Translations under genes and position numbers: made by a program
The notes under the pieces: generated by a model
What the model saw: the letters and a program-made list of their open reading frames with translations, nothing else
Databases searched by the model: none
What the model was told of the DNA's origin: nothing
Assembly: GCF_900107125.1 (NCBI RefSeq)
Contig: NZ_FNOU01000021.1
Coordinates: forward strand, 1-53,864
Reading direction: 5' to 3'
Length of the DNA: 53,864 bases
Source of the DNA: Eubacterium barkeri
GTDB lineage: Bacteria > Bacillota > Clostridia > Eubacteriales > Eubacteriaceae
Part shown: positions 18,012-26,009 of the stretch, piece after piece
How the letters are laid out: every line of letters starts with the position of its first letter
How positions within the stretch are numbered: position 1 is the first letter of the stretch

Positions 18012-18063
18012 TTGACAAAGGGAAGATATCCTTTTACACTTGATATAAATAGAGCGTGTTCGA
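18012..18063 (+). promoter_or_regulatory. Promoter and operator of the SDR-ADH operon
   Basis: TTGACA (18012-18017), 17-base spacer, TACACT (18035-18040). The operator-like core TAGAGCGTGTTCGA lies at 18050-18063, around the expected transcription start. It differs from the core at 16958-16971 at one position, so the two operons are probably co-regulated. Confidence 0.65.
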
Positions 18064-18175
18064 GATTCAATCCAGATTTTATTTGTATTCCAGTTGTATT
18101 GGTGGCAATAGCCCGGATTCGTCCTGGGTTAAATTATTTACTTGCCCCGATTATTTAATTCGAAAAGGAGTATTT

Positions 18176-18952
18176 ATGGATTTTTATGGAAAAACAACAG
18201 TGGTAACTGGTGCCGCCAGTGGCTTGGGTGCGGAAGTAGCCAATGCCTTTGCTGAAGCGGGCGCGAATGTCGCACTTCTTGATTTGAATGAAGATGGTGT
18301 TAAGAAAAAACAAGCTGAACTCGCCAGCAGCAGCAAAGGAAAGATTGTCGGTATAGCCTGTGATCTGACAAACTTTGATGCCGTCCAGCTTTTAAATGAG
18401 AAGGTCGAAGAAGAAATCGGCCAGATTGATGTTTTATGTAATATCGCTGGTGCCAATCCTGCCGCTGTTAATAAGAAAATCATCGAACAGGATAAAAAGG
18501 GTTGGGATACCGTCATTAATCTCAACCTCAATATTGCCTTCAATTGCATCCGGTCATTCGTCCCTGGCATGACCCAACGCGGCTACGGCAAAGTTGTCAA
18601 TATTTCCTCCGTCGCAGGTGTCATGGGTGGCGGACTCATGGGTAAGGGCGCTTATGCCGCTGCAAAGGCCGGCGTGATTGGGCTGACCAAGGTATTGGCT
18701 CGGGAAGTTGGCGAATTCGGCGTGAATGTCAATTGTATTGCTCCCGGCATGCATTTCACCCCCCTAGTTCAAGAGTTAAATAGCGATGAAGGCGCACGGG
18801 ATACCATCAAACGGATTGTGGATAACCTTCCCCTCCATACTGGTGGAGATCCGGCGGATTTAGCACAGCTATTCCTCTTCTTGTCCTCTGATTCGGCTAA
18901 GTTTATGACCGGCGACATCATTTGCTGTGATGGCGGCTATTCAATGCATTAG
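18176..18952 (+). CDS. Short-chain dehydrogenase/reductase
   Basis: NAD(P)-dependent oxidoreductase of the classical SDR family, 258 residues. It has TGAASGLG (cofactor glycine motif), NIAGAN, the catalytic serine in NISSVAG and the YAAAKAG catalytic Tyr-Lys pair near residues 160-164, ending DIICCDGGYSMH. The start at 18176 is set by AAGGAG 6 bases upstream; an in-frame extension back to 18056 would begin in the operator. It is followed 16 bases later by a zinc alcohol dehydrogenase. Shared operator sequence suggests it prepares or interconverts the hydroxy acid used by the large operon. The substrate is unknown. Confidence 0.9.
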   Translation: MDFYGKTTVVTGAASGLGAEVANAFAEAGANVALLDLNEDGVKKKQAELASSSKGKIVGIACDLTNFDAVQLLNEKVEEEIGQIDVLCNIAGANPAAVNKKIIEQDKKGWDTVINLNLNIAFNCIRSFVPGMTQRGYGKVVNISSVAGVMGGGLMGKGAYAAAKAGVIGLTKVLAREVGEFGVNVNCIAPGMHFTPLVQELNSDEGARDTIKRIVDNLPLHTGGDPADLAQLFLFLSSDSAKFMTGDIICCDGGYSMH

Positions 18953-18967
18953 AAAGGGAGTTCCTTC

Positions 18968-20059
18968 ATGAAAAAAACAAAATCCTGGGTGGTTACTGAT
19001 GCCAAAAAAATGAGCCTGCAGGAATTCGATGTTCCTGAAGTTATCGCAGATGACGAATTATTGCTTAAAGTGAAATGCACCTGCATCTGCGGAAGCGATC
19101 CCCACCGTTACCTCAATGATGATGGAAAGGCTACGAATTTTTATCCTTTGATTCTCGGTCACGAATTTGCTGGTGTTGTGGAAAAAATCGGCCCCGATGC
19201 CGAAAAGATCTATGGTGTGACCGTCGGCGACCGCGTAACCGTAGAACCCTATATCGCATGTGGTCATTGCGACTATTGCCGTGAAGGCTCCTATCAATTA
19301 TGTGTGGAAGGCCAATGCTACGGCTGGTCCATTCCGGCAACCGATGGGAAGCACCTCAACGGTGCCTACGGCGAATACGTCGTAGTCCGCCCCAACTCCA
19401 GAGTCTTTAAGCTAAAGGATGATGTCTCCTTTAAAGCAGGTGCCTTATCCTCTGTCATCGGCAATGGCTACCACCTGGTTATGGATAAAGCCCAAATGAA
19501 GCCTAATGAAGCTGCGCTTATCCTTGGACCGGGTGCCCTTGGCCTGTGTACCGTCGTTGCAGCAAAAGAAGCTGGTGCCAACCCCATCATTATTGCAGGA
19601 GTTGGAGACAACGATGAAAAACGCCTGGCCCTTGGCAAGGAATTAGGTGCCGATTATACCATTCGACTGGATAAGGAAGACATTGTCAAACGAGTTAGCG
19701 CAATAACTGAGGGTAAGATGGCCGATGTTGTATTTGAATGCTCCGGTGCCGCCCCCGCCTATAAAACCGCTTTTTCCTGCATAAAGAAACTCGGAACCAT
19801 CGTTCTGTTGGGGATGACCGGCGGTAAAGAAATCCCCCTTTCAATCGATCAGATTGTTACCCAGGAGTTACAGATTAAAGGGTCCATTGGACAACCGGAT
19901 GACGTTTCCTACGCAGTAAAGACCATAAATAAACAAATTTATCCATTGGAAAAAATGATTACCAATGAATTTCCCATGAGCAAAGCCGACAAAGCCATCG
20001 AATTCTTTATTAGCCGCACGGATCCCAGCTGTATCCGTGTCGCGCTCATCAACGACTAA
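18968..20059 (+). CDS. Zinc-dependent medium-chain alcohol/polyol dehydrogenase
   Basis: A 363-residue MDR-superfamily enzyme. Catalytic zinc ligands lie in CTCICGSDPHRYL and GHEFAG; the structural zinc site is CGHCDYCREGSYQLC (about residues 97-111). The cofactor-binding motif LGPGALGLCTVVAAKEAG indicates an NAD(P) Rossmann domain. It resembles sorbitol/threonine dehydrogenase relatives more than ethanol dehydrogenases. It is the second gene of a two-gene operon with the SDR and is followed by a terminator. The substrate is probably a secondary alcohol or hydroxy acid derivative. Confidence 0.9.
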   Translation: MKKTKSWVVTDAKKMSLQEFDVPEVIADDELLLKVKCTCICGSDPHRYLNDDGKATNFYPLILGHEFAGVVEKIGPDAEKIYGVTVGDRVTVEPYIACGHCDYCREGSYQLCVEGQCYGWSIPATDGKHLNGAYGEYVVVRPNSRVFKLKDDVSFKAGALSSVIGNGYHLVMDKAQMKPNEAALILGPGALGLCTVVAAKEAGANPIIIAGVGDNDEKRLALGKELGADYTIRLDKEDIVKRVSAITEGKMADVVFECSGAAPAYKTAFSCIKKLGTIVLLGMTGGKEIPLSIDQIVTQELQIKGSIGQPDDVSYAVKTINKQIYPLEKMITNEFPMSKADKAIEFFISRTDPSCIRVALIND

Positions 20060-20084
20060 ACAATAGACGCTTACTACCTTCCAA

Positions 20085-20122
20085 AAGGAAGCGGGCTGTC
20101 CTGACAGCGGCCCCTTCCTTCT
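20085..20122 (+). terminator. Terminator-like hairpin after the SDR-ADH operon
   Basis: AAGGAAG ... CTTCCTT outer stem with inner CTGTC/GACAG stem, followed by a T-rich stretch. Confidence 0.7.
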
Positions 20123-20211
20123 TATTATCTACGCATTAGCAACCTCCATCCACTAAAACTTTAATGCAAAATCAATGGGTTGTGCATAGCCAGTAAACAG
20201 GAGAATTATTT

Positions 20212-20844
20212 GTGAAAAAAATAGTTCAACACCGTATAAACGTCATAGCAACACTGTTGGAAATAGTTTTTTCCGTAATTTGTATCATCATATTGATCAT
20301 TTTGTCATTTCTCATGTTGAAAAATATGATGACCATTGAATTCCTGACTCAGGAAGGCGCATTGAATATCTTTTTAAATACGACGCTTTTTATTCTGATT
20401 GGGTTTGAATTTTTGCGAATGCTTATGCACCCAACCGCTGCCACCATCGTTGATGTCATCTTATTTTCGACGGCGCGGCAAATCATTATATCCCACAACT
20501 CGATTTACGAAACGCTGGTGGGGATTGCATGCATCTTCGCTCTTTTTTCCGTACGTAAATATCTTTTGTGCCGTACCGATACCCCAGAACCTGTCGTCTT
20601 CAAAGGTATACGGAACACATCTCTGATTAATCGTCTCCTGCGGACGAATATCCCCGGGAGCAATGGTGAAGACCTGGCCGCCGTAATGACGAATAACCTT
20701 GACCAAAGGAATCAGAAAATCGTAACCGGTGCGATTGTCGTTTTTGAAAGCGTAATCCTCCGTGTGAAAAAAATGCGGGATAATCAAATCGATCTTGTCG
20801 AGATCATCAAACTCCCAAAGCAACACGACTTTAGCCGCCATTAA
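20212..20844 (+). CDS. PsiE-like membrane protein with soluble C-terminal domain
   Basis: A 210-residue protein starting with GTG preceded by AGGAG. The first 120 residues contain about four hydrophobic helices (roughly 10-38, 50-70, 75-92, 98-114), an arrangement like PsiE-family proteins. Residues about 130-205 form a soluble domain of unclear identity, possibly ligand-binding like those attached to some transporters. A long reading frame on the opposite strand covers the same DNA but looks like a shadow. It is monocistronic. Function unknown; the PsiE comparison is from overall pattern only. Confidence 0.5.
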   Translation: MKKIVQHRINVIATLLEIVFSVICIIILIILSFLMLKNMMTIEFLTQEGALNIFLNTTLFILIGFEFLRMLMHPTAATIVDVILFSTARQIIISHNSIYETLVGIACIFALFSVRKYLLCRTDTPEPVVFKGIRNTSLINRLLRTNIPGSNGEDLAAVMTNNLDQRNQKIVTGAIVVFESVILRVKKMRDNQIDLVEIIKLPKQHDFSRH

Positions 20845-21130
20845 AGAAAAGGCAGCTCCGCTATCCCCTTGAGAGCGTAACGCCAAAATCGGAATGAAAC
20901 CATCGAACGGATCTTTGCCATCGTCAAAGAACATCATGGAATGCGTTATACTCAAAGCGTCGGGAAAGCCCGGGTTACCATACAGGCCAGAGGCTAACAT
21001 TGACCTACCTGAATTTAAAAACCTGCCTATCCTGAAGCATAATTTGTACCACCCTCAATATTTTTTTCGTTTTTCAATTTCTGGACAAAAAGAAAGCCAG
21101 CTAACCGATTTCTTTGCTTCAGTTAGCCGG
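20845..21130. other. Intergenic stretch, no gene recognised
   Basis: No convincing coding sequence. A hairpin with GCTAAC/GTTAGC arms (about 21098-21128) lies just before the repeat-associated terminator at 21131-21178. The reading frames crossing it on both strands resemble nothing I recognise. Confidence 0.5.
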
Positions 21131-21178
21131 TTTGTCGACGCTCTGATATCGCCACCATTTGATGGCGATGCTTTTTTC
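21131..21178 (+). repeat. Repeat-associated terminator, copy D
   Basis: TTTGTCGACGCTCTGA (21131-21146), then hairpin ATCGCCA/TGGCGAT (21148-21169) and a T-run. The leading motif recurs before hairpins at 81-117 (plus strand) and 22547-22586 (minus strand). It ends plus-strand transcription and abuts the larA stop codon on the minus strand. Confidence 0.7.
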
Positions 21179-22454
21179 ATTTTTTCTCCACCATAACCGC
21201 AATCCCATTGGGAATCACTGTGAATTTAGCGTCATTCCCTTTGATTTCCCTGGCTTTGTCCATGGCGGTTGGAAGATCCGGGGCGTAGATCATCTTCATT
21301 TCCTCGATGGTCTGCTGCATTTCCGGGCGGCTGACGTAGATAACGGGATGCTTCATCAGAATCCGGGCCTGGATTTGGTATTCCCATTGATCAGGCTTCG
21401 TTTGATCCTGGGGAACCTGGAGGATTTCTTCCATCAGAGCTTCCGGACTTTCGCAATCTTTTAAGGCACGGTAGAAACCTTCTCCACCCGTCCCGTCAGC
21501 ACATTCAGCACACAGAATGATAACCCCATCCTCCCCGGCGCTGGCTTCAGCAGCGGTCATGCTCTTCACACATTGGTACATATTCTGGTCCAGGGGGGCA
21601 CCGCCGTTGCTGGTGATGACGATATCCGCCGGTACGGCATCCACCTTGCAGTAGCCCCGGAGGAATTCGCAGCCTGCCTCATGGGCGGTGAAGGGATCCC
21701 CGGCAAAGGCGGCCACCACCTTTTTATCCTCATCGATAACGGTGTTGACGATATAAGCCAGGTTGGCCTGCTCGGCCGCAGATTTCATATCCTTGTGAAT
21801 GGGGTTTCCCTCTAAAATCCCCGTCCGGGCATGGTCACTGGCAATAAAGGCCCCACAATGGTTGCCCAGCACCGTCACCCGATCAGATACGCCGGGGAGG
21901 ACACTCTTTCTCCCACCGGAGAATCCGGCAAAGAAATGGGGCTCGATAAAGCCTTCGGACACCAGCAGATCGGCTTCAGCAGCCACCTTGTTGATGATAA
22001 GGTCTGCCCCCGAAGGGAGTACCCCGATTTTAACATTGGCATCGGCATTGGCGGAATCATGGACGATGATTTTTTCTTCTGCCACAATTTTTTCACCCAG
22101 CTTATCCACCAATTCTTCCTTGACGGTCAGTCGATGAAAGCCAGTGGCCACCAGAAGGGTGATGTCAATATCAGGGTTTCCTTCCCGCAGTTCCTTTAGC
22201 ATAAAGGGGATGATATGCTTGCTGGGCACGGGCCGGGTGTGATCGCTGATGATGATGGTAGCATCCTTCTTACCCTGGGCCATCTCCTTCAGGGTCTTCC
22301 CACCAAAGGGAGCAGTCATGGCGGCAACGACAATATCGTCCTCTGAGCCTTCTGCTTTCAAATCGGTAATATTGGATTCCAGTACTCCGGCAATATGTTC
22401 ATCGGCTAAGTCCAAACTCAGCCGTGTGCTGCCATAGGGAATTGAAAAATGCAT
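21177..22454 (-). CDS. LarA-family nickel-pincer-dependent enzyme (lactate racemase-like)
   Basis: A 425-residue member of the LarA family, whose founder racemises lactate using a nickel pincer nucleotide bound to a lysine. Recognisable are SDHTRPVPSKHI (about residue 70), ATGFHR, and EPHFFAGFSGGRKSVLPG, which holds the family histidine and the cofactor-binding lysine, followed by GNHCGAF. The maturation genes larB, larC and larE are not in the window. The family also contains racemases and epimerases for other 2-hydroxy acids, so the substrate is open. Its promoter carries a GntR-type operator-like palindrome. A racemase for 2-hydroxy acids would fit with the (R)-2-hydroxyacyl-CoA dehydratase operon, but no shared regulatory site was seen. 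Confidence 0.85.
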   Translation of the reverse strand: MHFSIPYGSTRLSLDLADEHIAGVLESNITDLKAEGSEDDIVVAAMTAPFGGKTLKEMAQGKKDATIIISDHTRPVPSKHIIPFMLKELREGNPDIDITLLVATGFHRLTVKEELVDKLGEKIVAEEKIIVHDSANADANVKIGVLPSGADLIINKVAAEADLLVSEGFIEPHFFAGFSGGRKSVLPGVSDRVTVLGNHCGAFIASDHARTGILEGNPIHKDMKSAAEQANLAYIVNTVIDEDKKVVAAFAGDPFTAHEAGCEFLRGYCKVDAVPADIVITSNGGAPLDQNMYQCVKSMTAAEASAGEDGVIILCAECADGTGGEGFYRALKDCESPEALMEEILQVPQDQTKPDQWEYQIQARILMKHPVIYVSRPEMQQTIEEMKMIYAPDLPTAMDKAREIKGNDAKFTVIPNGIAVMVEKK

Positions 22455-22480
22455 ATTCTTCCTCCAAATTGAATTTTATT

Positions 22481-22541
22481 TTGGTCTGTGGTCTGACCAA
22501 TTAATTGATTTCATTATACGCTATTTCCCTCCCCAGTGCAA
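22481..22541 (-). promoter_or_regulatory. larA promoter with GntR-type operator-like palindrome
   Basis: Minus-strand -10 TATAAT (22518-22513) with a weak -35 TTGCAC (22541-22536). Just downstream lies TGGTCTGACCA (22489-22499), a perfect 11-base palindrome, with wider arms TTGGTC/GACCAA (22481-22500). This is the type of site bound by FadR/LldR-like GntR regulators. No such regulator is encoded in the window. Confidence 0.6.
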
Positions 22542-22546
22542 TAAAA

Positions 22547-22610
22547 AAAGCCGGTAAAAATCCGGCTTTCAGGATGTCGACAAACGAAGGTTAGGGGGAG
22601 GGTAAAAATA
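22547..22610 (-). repeat. Divergent inverted copy C of the repeat, with terminator
   Basis: Read on the minus strand: a T-rich CCTCCCCCT block (about 22610-22592), CGTTTGTCGACATCCTG (22586-22570), then hairpin AAAGCCGG/CCGGCTTT (22569-22547) and a seven-T run. It is a strong minus-strand terminator and is oriented opposite to copy B. Confidence 0.7.
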
Positions 22611-22717
22611 CGTGGACAGAGGAACCTCTGCGGGCAAGAGCTCTAAATGACCTGCAAATCAAGTGAGTCAACCCGCTATAAACCTGATCAAAACCAAAGG
22701 TTTTGTGCCTTGACGGT
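22611..22717. other. Gene-free stretch between inverted repeat copies
   Basis: No coding region seen. It contains a small palindrome CAGAGGAACCTCTG and a second one with AAAACC/GGTTTT arms (about 22690-22704). It could be part of a small non-coding RNA ending at the minus-strand terminator 22547. Confidence 0.35.
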
Positions 22718-22836
22718 TGAGGGCTGTCCCTTTATTCGTCAGCGCCTGGAGTCCGAAGGGAATCTTTTTTATCCTCCCCCTGACCGTAATATTCCACTTT
22801 ATCTTCACTCTGAAAGCCGGTAAAAATCCGGCTTTT
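22718..22836 (+). repeat. Dispersed structured repeat, copy B
   Basis: Matches copy A at 61 of 69 positions over 22718-22786. It keeps the GTCAG/CTGAC pairing (22738-22742 with 22780-22784) and changes an inner T-A pair of copy A to G-C. The terminal hairpin is AAAGCCGG/CCGGCTTTT at 22813-22836, a different stem sequence from copy A at the same place. Confidence 0.65.
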
Positions 22837-22847
22837 CGGTCTGTTTC

Positions 22848-23585
22848 TTAAAGAGTTTGTACCCGGCCGACCACCCGCAGGTCGTCCGATGCCCTTATGA
22901 TGATGGGGGCGTAGCGTTCATTGAGGGAATGCAGATAGATGCCTTCCCCTTCCTCCTGCTGACGCAGCTCCTTAATATAGCCCTCTCCATTTAAAATAAA
23001 GATACCCACTTCTCCAGGCTTCAGATCCTGGGTCTGCTGAACGAAGGCAATATCACTGTCGTGAAATTTAGGCTCCATGGAGTCTCCAGAAATACGGACG
23101 GCAAAATTCGCCCGGCCCGGAACCTCTTCAGCAGGAAATGCAGTTATTTCATAATCATCAGCGTCCAAAAATTGGCCGGTTCCGGCCGATGTCGGCAGAC
23201 AATACAATGGAATTTCCACATAGGGAAGCGATTCCTCTTCACGAATCATGGCCTGTTCATACTCCCAAAATTCCTGAATCTGGCTGCGCACCATTTGCCG
23301 CCCCTCTTTGGATAGATTCCGATAATGCTCCAGGATAATGGATTCATTTTTACTCAGGTGCTTCCGGGAACCCCTATCATCATCAAAGAGCTCCCACATC
23401 TGGCAATGCAGAGCCTGGGCCAAAGCCGCCAAGGTATTCACCGTTGGGTTGGTGGTAATACCACAGATAATTTTTGAAAGGGTGTTGATGGGAACTCCGG
23501 ATGTCTCAGCCAACTGCTTATTGGTTAAATTCCGTGCTTTTTTTAACTTCTTCAAGTTATCAGCGATTAGGGTATTCATTTTCAT
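22848..23585 (-). CDS. LexA-like repressor (XRE HTH plus S24 peptidase domain)
   Basis: About 245 residues: an N-terminal XRE helix-turn-helix (NLTNKQLAETSGVPINTLSKI) and a C-terminal S24 self-cleavage domain. The catalytic serine is in RISGDSMEPKFHD, the lysine in GYIKELR, and an Ala-Gly bond suited to cleavage in PTSAGTGQF. The start at 23585 has GGAGG 8 bases upstream. It is divergent from a Y-family DNA polymerase, so it is probably a damage-responsive repressor of that gene, similar to phage CI or HdiR-type regulators. It is not canonical LexA, because its HTH is XRE-type. Confidence 0.9.
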   Translation of the reverse strand: MKMNTLIADNLKKLKKARNLTNKQLAETSGVPINTLSKIICGITTNPTVNTLAALAQALHCQMWELFDDDRGSRKHLSKNESIILEHYRNLSKEGRQMVRSQIQEFWEYEQAMIREEESLPYVEIPLYCLPTSAGTGQFLDADDYEITAFPAEEVPGRANFAVRISGDSMEPKFHDSDIAFVQQTQDLKPGEVGIFILNGEGYIKELRQQEEGEGIYLHSLNERYAPIIIRASDDLRVVGRVQTL

Positions 23586-23674
23586 TTTTTCATCCTCCAT
23601 TTTTTTATTATAGCACACATTTTCCCATAATAAAATCCTCTCCTTTATTTTATTTCTTATAATGCATTTTAGTC

Positions 23675-23703
23675 TTTACATATGCCATCAACAGGTGTAG
23701 TAT
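23675..23703 (+). promoter_or_regulatory. Putative promoter of the Y-family polymerase gene
   Basis: TTTACA (23675-23680), 17-base spacer, TAGTAT (23698-23703). No clear GAAC-N4-GTTC LexA box is visible between the two divergent genes. Confidence 0.45.
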
Positions 23704-23738
23704 AAAAGAAAAATTCCTTTTATGGAGGTTCGTATTCA

Positions 23739-24998
23739 GTGGATCGCATTATATTACATTCTGATATGAATTGTTTTTACGCTTCCGTGGAGCTCCTTTC
23801 CCGACCAGAGCTTAAAGGTCGACCCGTAGCCGTAGCCGGTGACCCCCAAAACCGCCACGGTATTATCCTCGCCAAATCCCAGGCAGCCAAAGAAAGGGGG
23901 GTGAAAACTGCAGAGGCCATTTGGCAGGCCCGGGAAAAATGTCCAGATCTGATTCTCCTTCCCCCACATTATTCTAAATATATCCACTATAGCCAATTGG
24001 CCCGAAAAATTTATAACCGATACACCGATCAGCTGGAGGGCTTTGGGCTGGATGAGGCCTGGATGGATGTCACTGGCTCCCAACGTTTGTTTGGTAATGG
24101 GATGGATATCGCCCGGTCCATTAGCCGTACCATTAAGGAAGAGCTTGGCCTGACCGTATCCATCGGCGTCAGCTGGAATAAGGTCTTTGCCAAATTCGGA
24201 AGCGATTATAAAAAGCCGGATGCCATCACTGAAATCAACCGCAGAAATTACAAGGACCTCGTATGGAATAGCCCCATTGAAAATCTGCTGTATTGCGGCC
24301 GGGCCACCACCCGGAAGTTAAATGCCGTAGGGGTAAAATCCATTGGACAGCTGGCCCGTTTGGATGATGGCTTCCTGAAAGGACGCATGGGGAAAATCGG
24401 CCTGATGCTCAAGGCCTTTGCCCTGGGGCAGGATATCTCCCCGGTTCGCCCCTTCGATGAAGCACTGGGAGATACAAGGCGTCTGGTAAAATCCATTGGG
24501 AATGGCTACACCGCCCCCCGGGACCTGGAAACCCGGGAGGATGTCAAAATGATGACCACCATCCTTTCCGAAAGTGTGGCGGCCCGGCTTCGAACGGCAG
24601 GCCTCCTCGCCCAAACACTATCCCTTCACTTAAGGGACAAACAGCTCCACTCCATCACGAGACAGAAAAAGTTTGCGGCCCCCTCGGATATTACCGAGGA
24701 GTTCATCGCCACGGCCATGGCCATTTTTGATGCCAATTACTTCTTCCACTCCCCCATTCGATCCATGTCTATTCAGGCCTGTGATCTGGTGGACCCCGTG
24801 TGGGGGACCCAAATTGATTTTTTTACCGATCAGGCGGACAGAGAGCGCACCGCCCGGCTGGACCGAACCATCGACGATCTGCGCACACGCTACGGTAACC
24901 AGGCCGTACGGCGGGCCATCACCCTCGGAGATAGTGCCATGCGGGTGCTGGATCCCCTCACGGATAATGTTGTCCATCCCAATGGCTTTTTACATTAA
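23739..24998 (+). CDS. dinB: Y-family DNA polymerase IV
   Basis: Error-prone translesion polymerase, 419 residues. The catalytic acidic residues are in ILHSDMNCFYASVE (N-terminus) and GLDEAWMDVTGS (about residue 104). A thumb HhH region follows (IGQLARLDDGFL), then a little-finger domain to about residue 350. It starts with GTG, with GGAGG about 12 bases upstream. It is divergent from the LexA-like gene and probably under its control. The last 60 residues extend past the usual little finger and contain no clear beta-clamp motif that I can recognise with confidence. Confidence 0.93.
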   Translation: MDRIILHSDMNCFYASVELLSRPELKGRPVAVAGDPQNRHGIILAKSQAAKERGVKTAEAIWQAREKCPDLILLPPHYSKYIHYSQLARKIYNRYTDQLEGFGLDEAWMDVTGSQRLFGNGMDIARSISRTIKEELGLTVSIGVSWNKVFAKFGSDYKKPDAITEINRRNYKDLVWNSPIENLLYCGRATTRKLNAVGVKSIGQLARLDDGFLKGRMGKIGLMLKAFALGQDISPVRPFDEALGDTRRLVKSIGNGYTAPRDLETREDVKMMTTILSESVAARLRTAGLLAQTLSLHLRDKQLHSITRQKKFAAPSDITEEFIATAMAIFDANYFFHSPIRSMSIQACDLVDPVWGTQIDFFTDQADRERTARLDRTIDDLRTRYGNQAVRRAITLGDSAMRVLDPLTDNVVHPNGFLH

Positions 24999-25044
24999 AC
25001 CTATGTTATAATGCCAGCATAAATGAACAGGAGGAAGGACATCA

Positions 25045-25923
25045 ATGAACTATGAAGGACGGGTATTTCGCCCCCCAAGTGAAGCCTACAGTCTCATTAT
25101 ACAGGCCACTGTCGGCTGCAGCCACAATGCTTGCCGATTCTGCGATATGTATAAGGAAAAGCGATTCCACATCCGGCCCTTAGAGGCTATTCTGGAGGAC
25201 CTGCGGGAAGCCCGTTCATTCTATCCCCGTATCCATCGCATCTTTTTAGCCGATGGTGATGCCCTGGTGATGCGCCAGGCCCATTTAATCGCCATCTTAA
25301 AAACCATTTCCCAGCTTTTTCCAGAATGTGAGCGGGTGGCCTGCTATGCCTCTCCTAAAAGCCTTGGCACCAAGGACGACAACCAGCTGGCTGAGCTCCA
25401 TTCCCTGGGCCTGACCATGGCTTATATGGGCCTGGAATCCGGGGACGATGGTGTACTGACCCACGTGAATAAGGGCGCGAGTGCCGGGGAGATGATTACC
25501 GGGGGCCAGCGTATCCGAAAGGCTGGTATCGCCCTGTCGGTCACAGCGATTTCCGGTTTGGGGGGCACGGCCCACTGGCAGGACCACGCTATCCATACCG
25601 CTGGAGCCCTCTCCGCCATGAATCCCGATTATATCGGCCTGCTCACCCTGCGCTTAGAGGGACAAGCCCCCATGGTGGAGGAGGTCTCCAAGGGAGATTT
25701 CACCATGCTCACTCCCATCCAGGTCGCCGCTGAAACCCGTCTGCTCCTATCCCATATGGATAGCCCCGGCAGCGTCCTCCGGGCCAACCATATCTCCAAT
25801 TATGTCAATCTTGCCGGAACCTTGAATGCCGATATTCCCAAGCTGCTCGCCACGCTGGATGCCGCCCTTGAAGGGCAAATTCCCTTCAAAAGCGAAGCGG
25901 CACGGTATTGGGACGTTCGATAA
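25045..25923 (+). CDS. Radical SAM protein with CX4CX2C cluster motif
   Basis: A 292-residue radical SAM protein of unknown reaction. The cluster motif near residue 25 is GCSHNACRFCDMY, that is CX4CX2C rather than the common CX3CX2C. MGLESGDDGVLTHVNKG resembles the SAM-contact segment of the Elp3/MiaB-like class. There is no extra cluster or cobalamin domain. GGAGG lies upstream of ATG 25045. It follows the polymerase gene closely and may be co-transcribed with it. I recognise the family pattern but not a function. Confidence 0.85.
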   Translation: MNYEGRVFRPPSEAYSLIIQATVGCSHNACRFCDMYKEKRFHIRPLEAILEDLREARSFYPRIHRIFLADGDALVMRQAHLIAILKTISQLFPECERVACYASPKSLGTKDDNQLAELHSLGLTMAYMGLESGDDGVLTHVNKGASAGEMITGGQRIRKAGIALSVTAISGLGGTAHWQDHAIHTAGALSAMNPDYIGLLTLRLEGQAPMVEEVSKGDFTMLTPIQVAAETRLLLSHMDSPGSVLRANHISNYVNLAGTLNADIPKLLATLDAALEGQIPFKSEAARYWDVR

Positions 25924-25927
25924 TCCC

Positions 25928-25974
25928 TTGACATTCAATTCAGTTTCCACTAAACTATACAGTATGTTGTACAT
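25928..25974 (+). promoter_or_regulatory. MarR gene promoter with autoregulatory site
   Basis: TTGACA (25928-25933), 17-base spacer, TAAACT (25951-25956). TATACAGTATGTTGTACAT (25956-25974) resembles the perfect palindrome at 26446-26475, so the MarR protein probably binds both. Confidence 0.65.
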
Positions 25975-26009
25975 TAACCCTCTCCTTTTGGGAGTGTAAA
26001 GGAGCCGCC

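Noticed and set aside
20461..21000. Minus-strand 179-residue reading frame opposite the PsiE-like gene
   Set aside because: It resembles no family, has no ribosome binding site that I can see, and overlaps a plus-strand frame with membrane helices and AGGAG before its start. Neither is certain.
22547..22836. CRISPR-like or insertion-sequence structure
   Set aside because: There are only two inverted, diverged copies with no regular spacers, no transposase and no target duplication.
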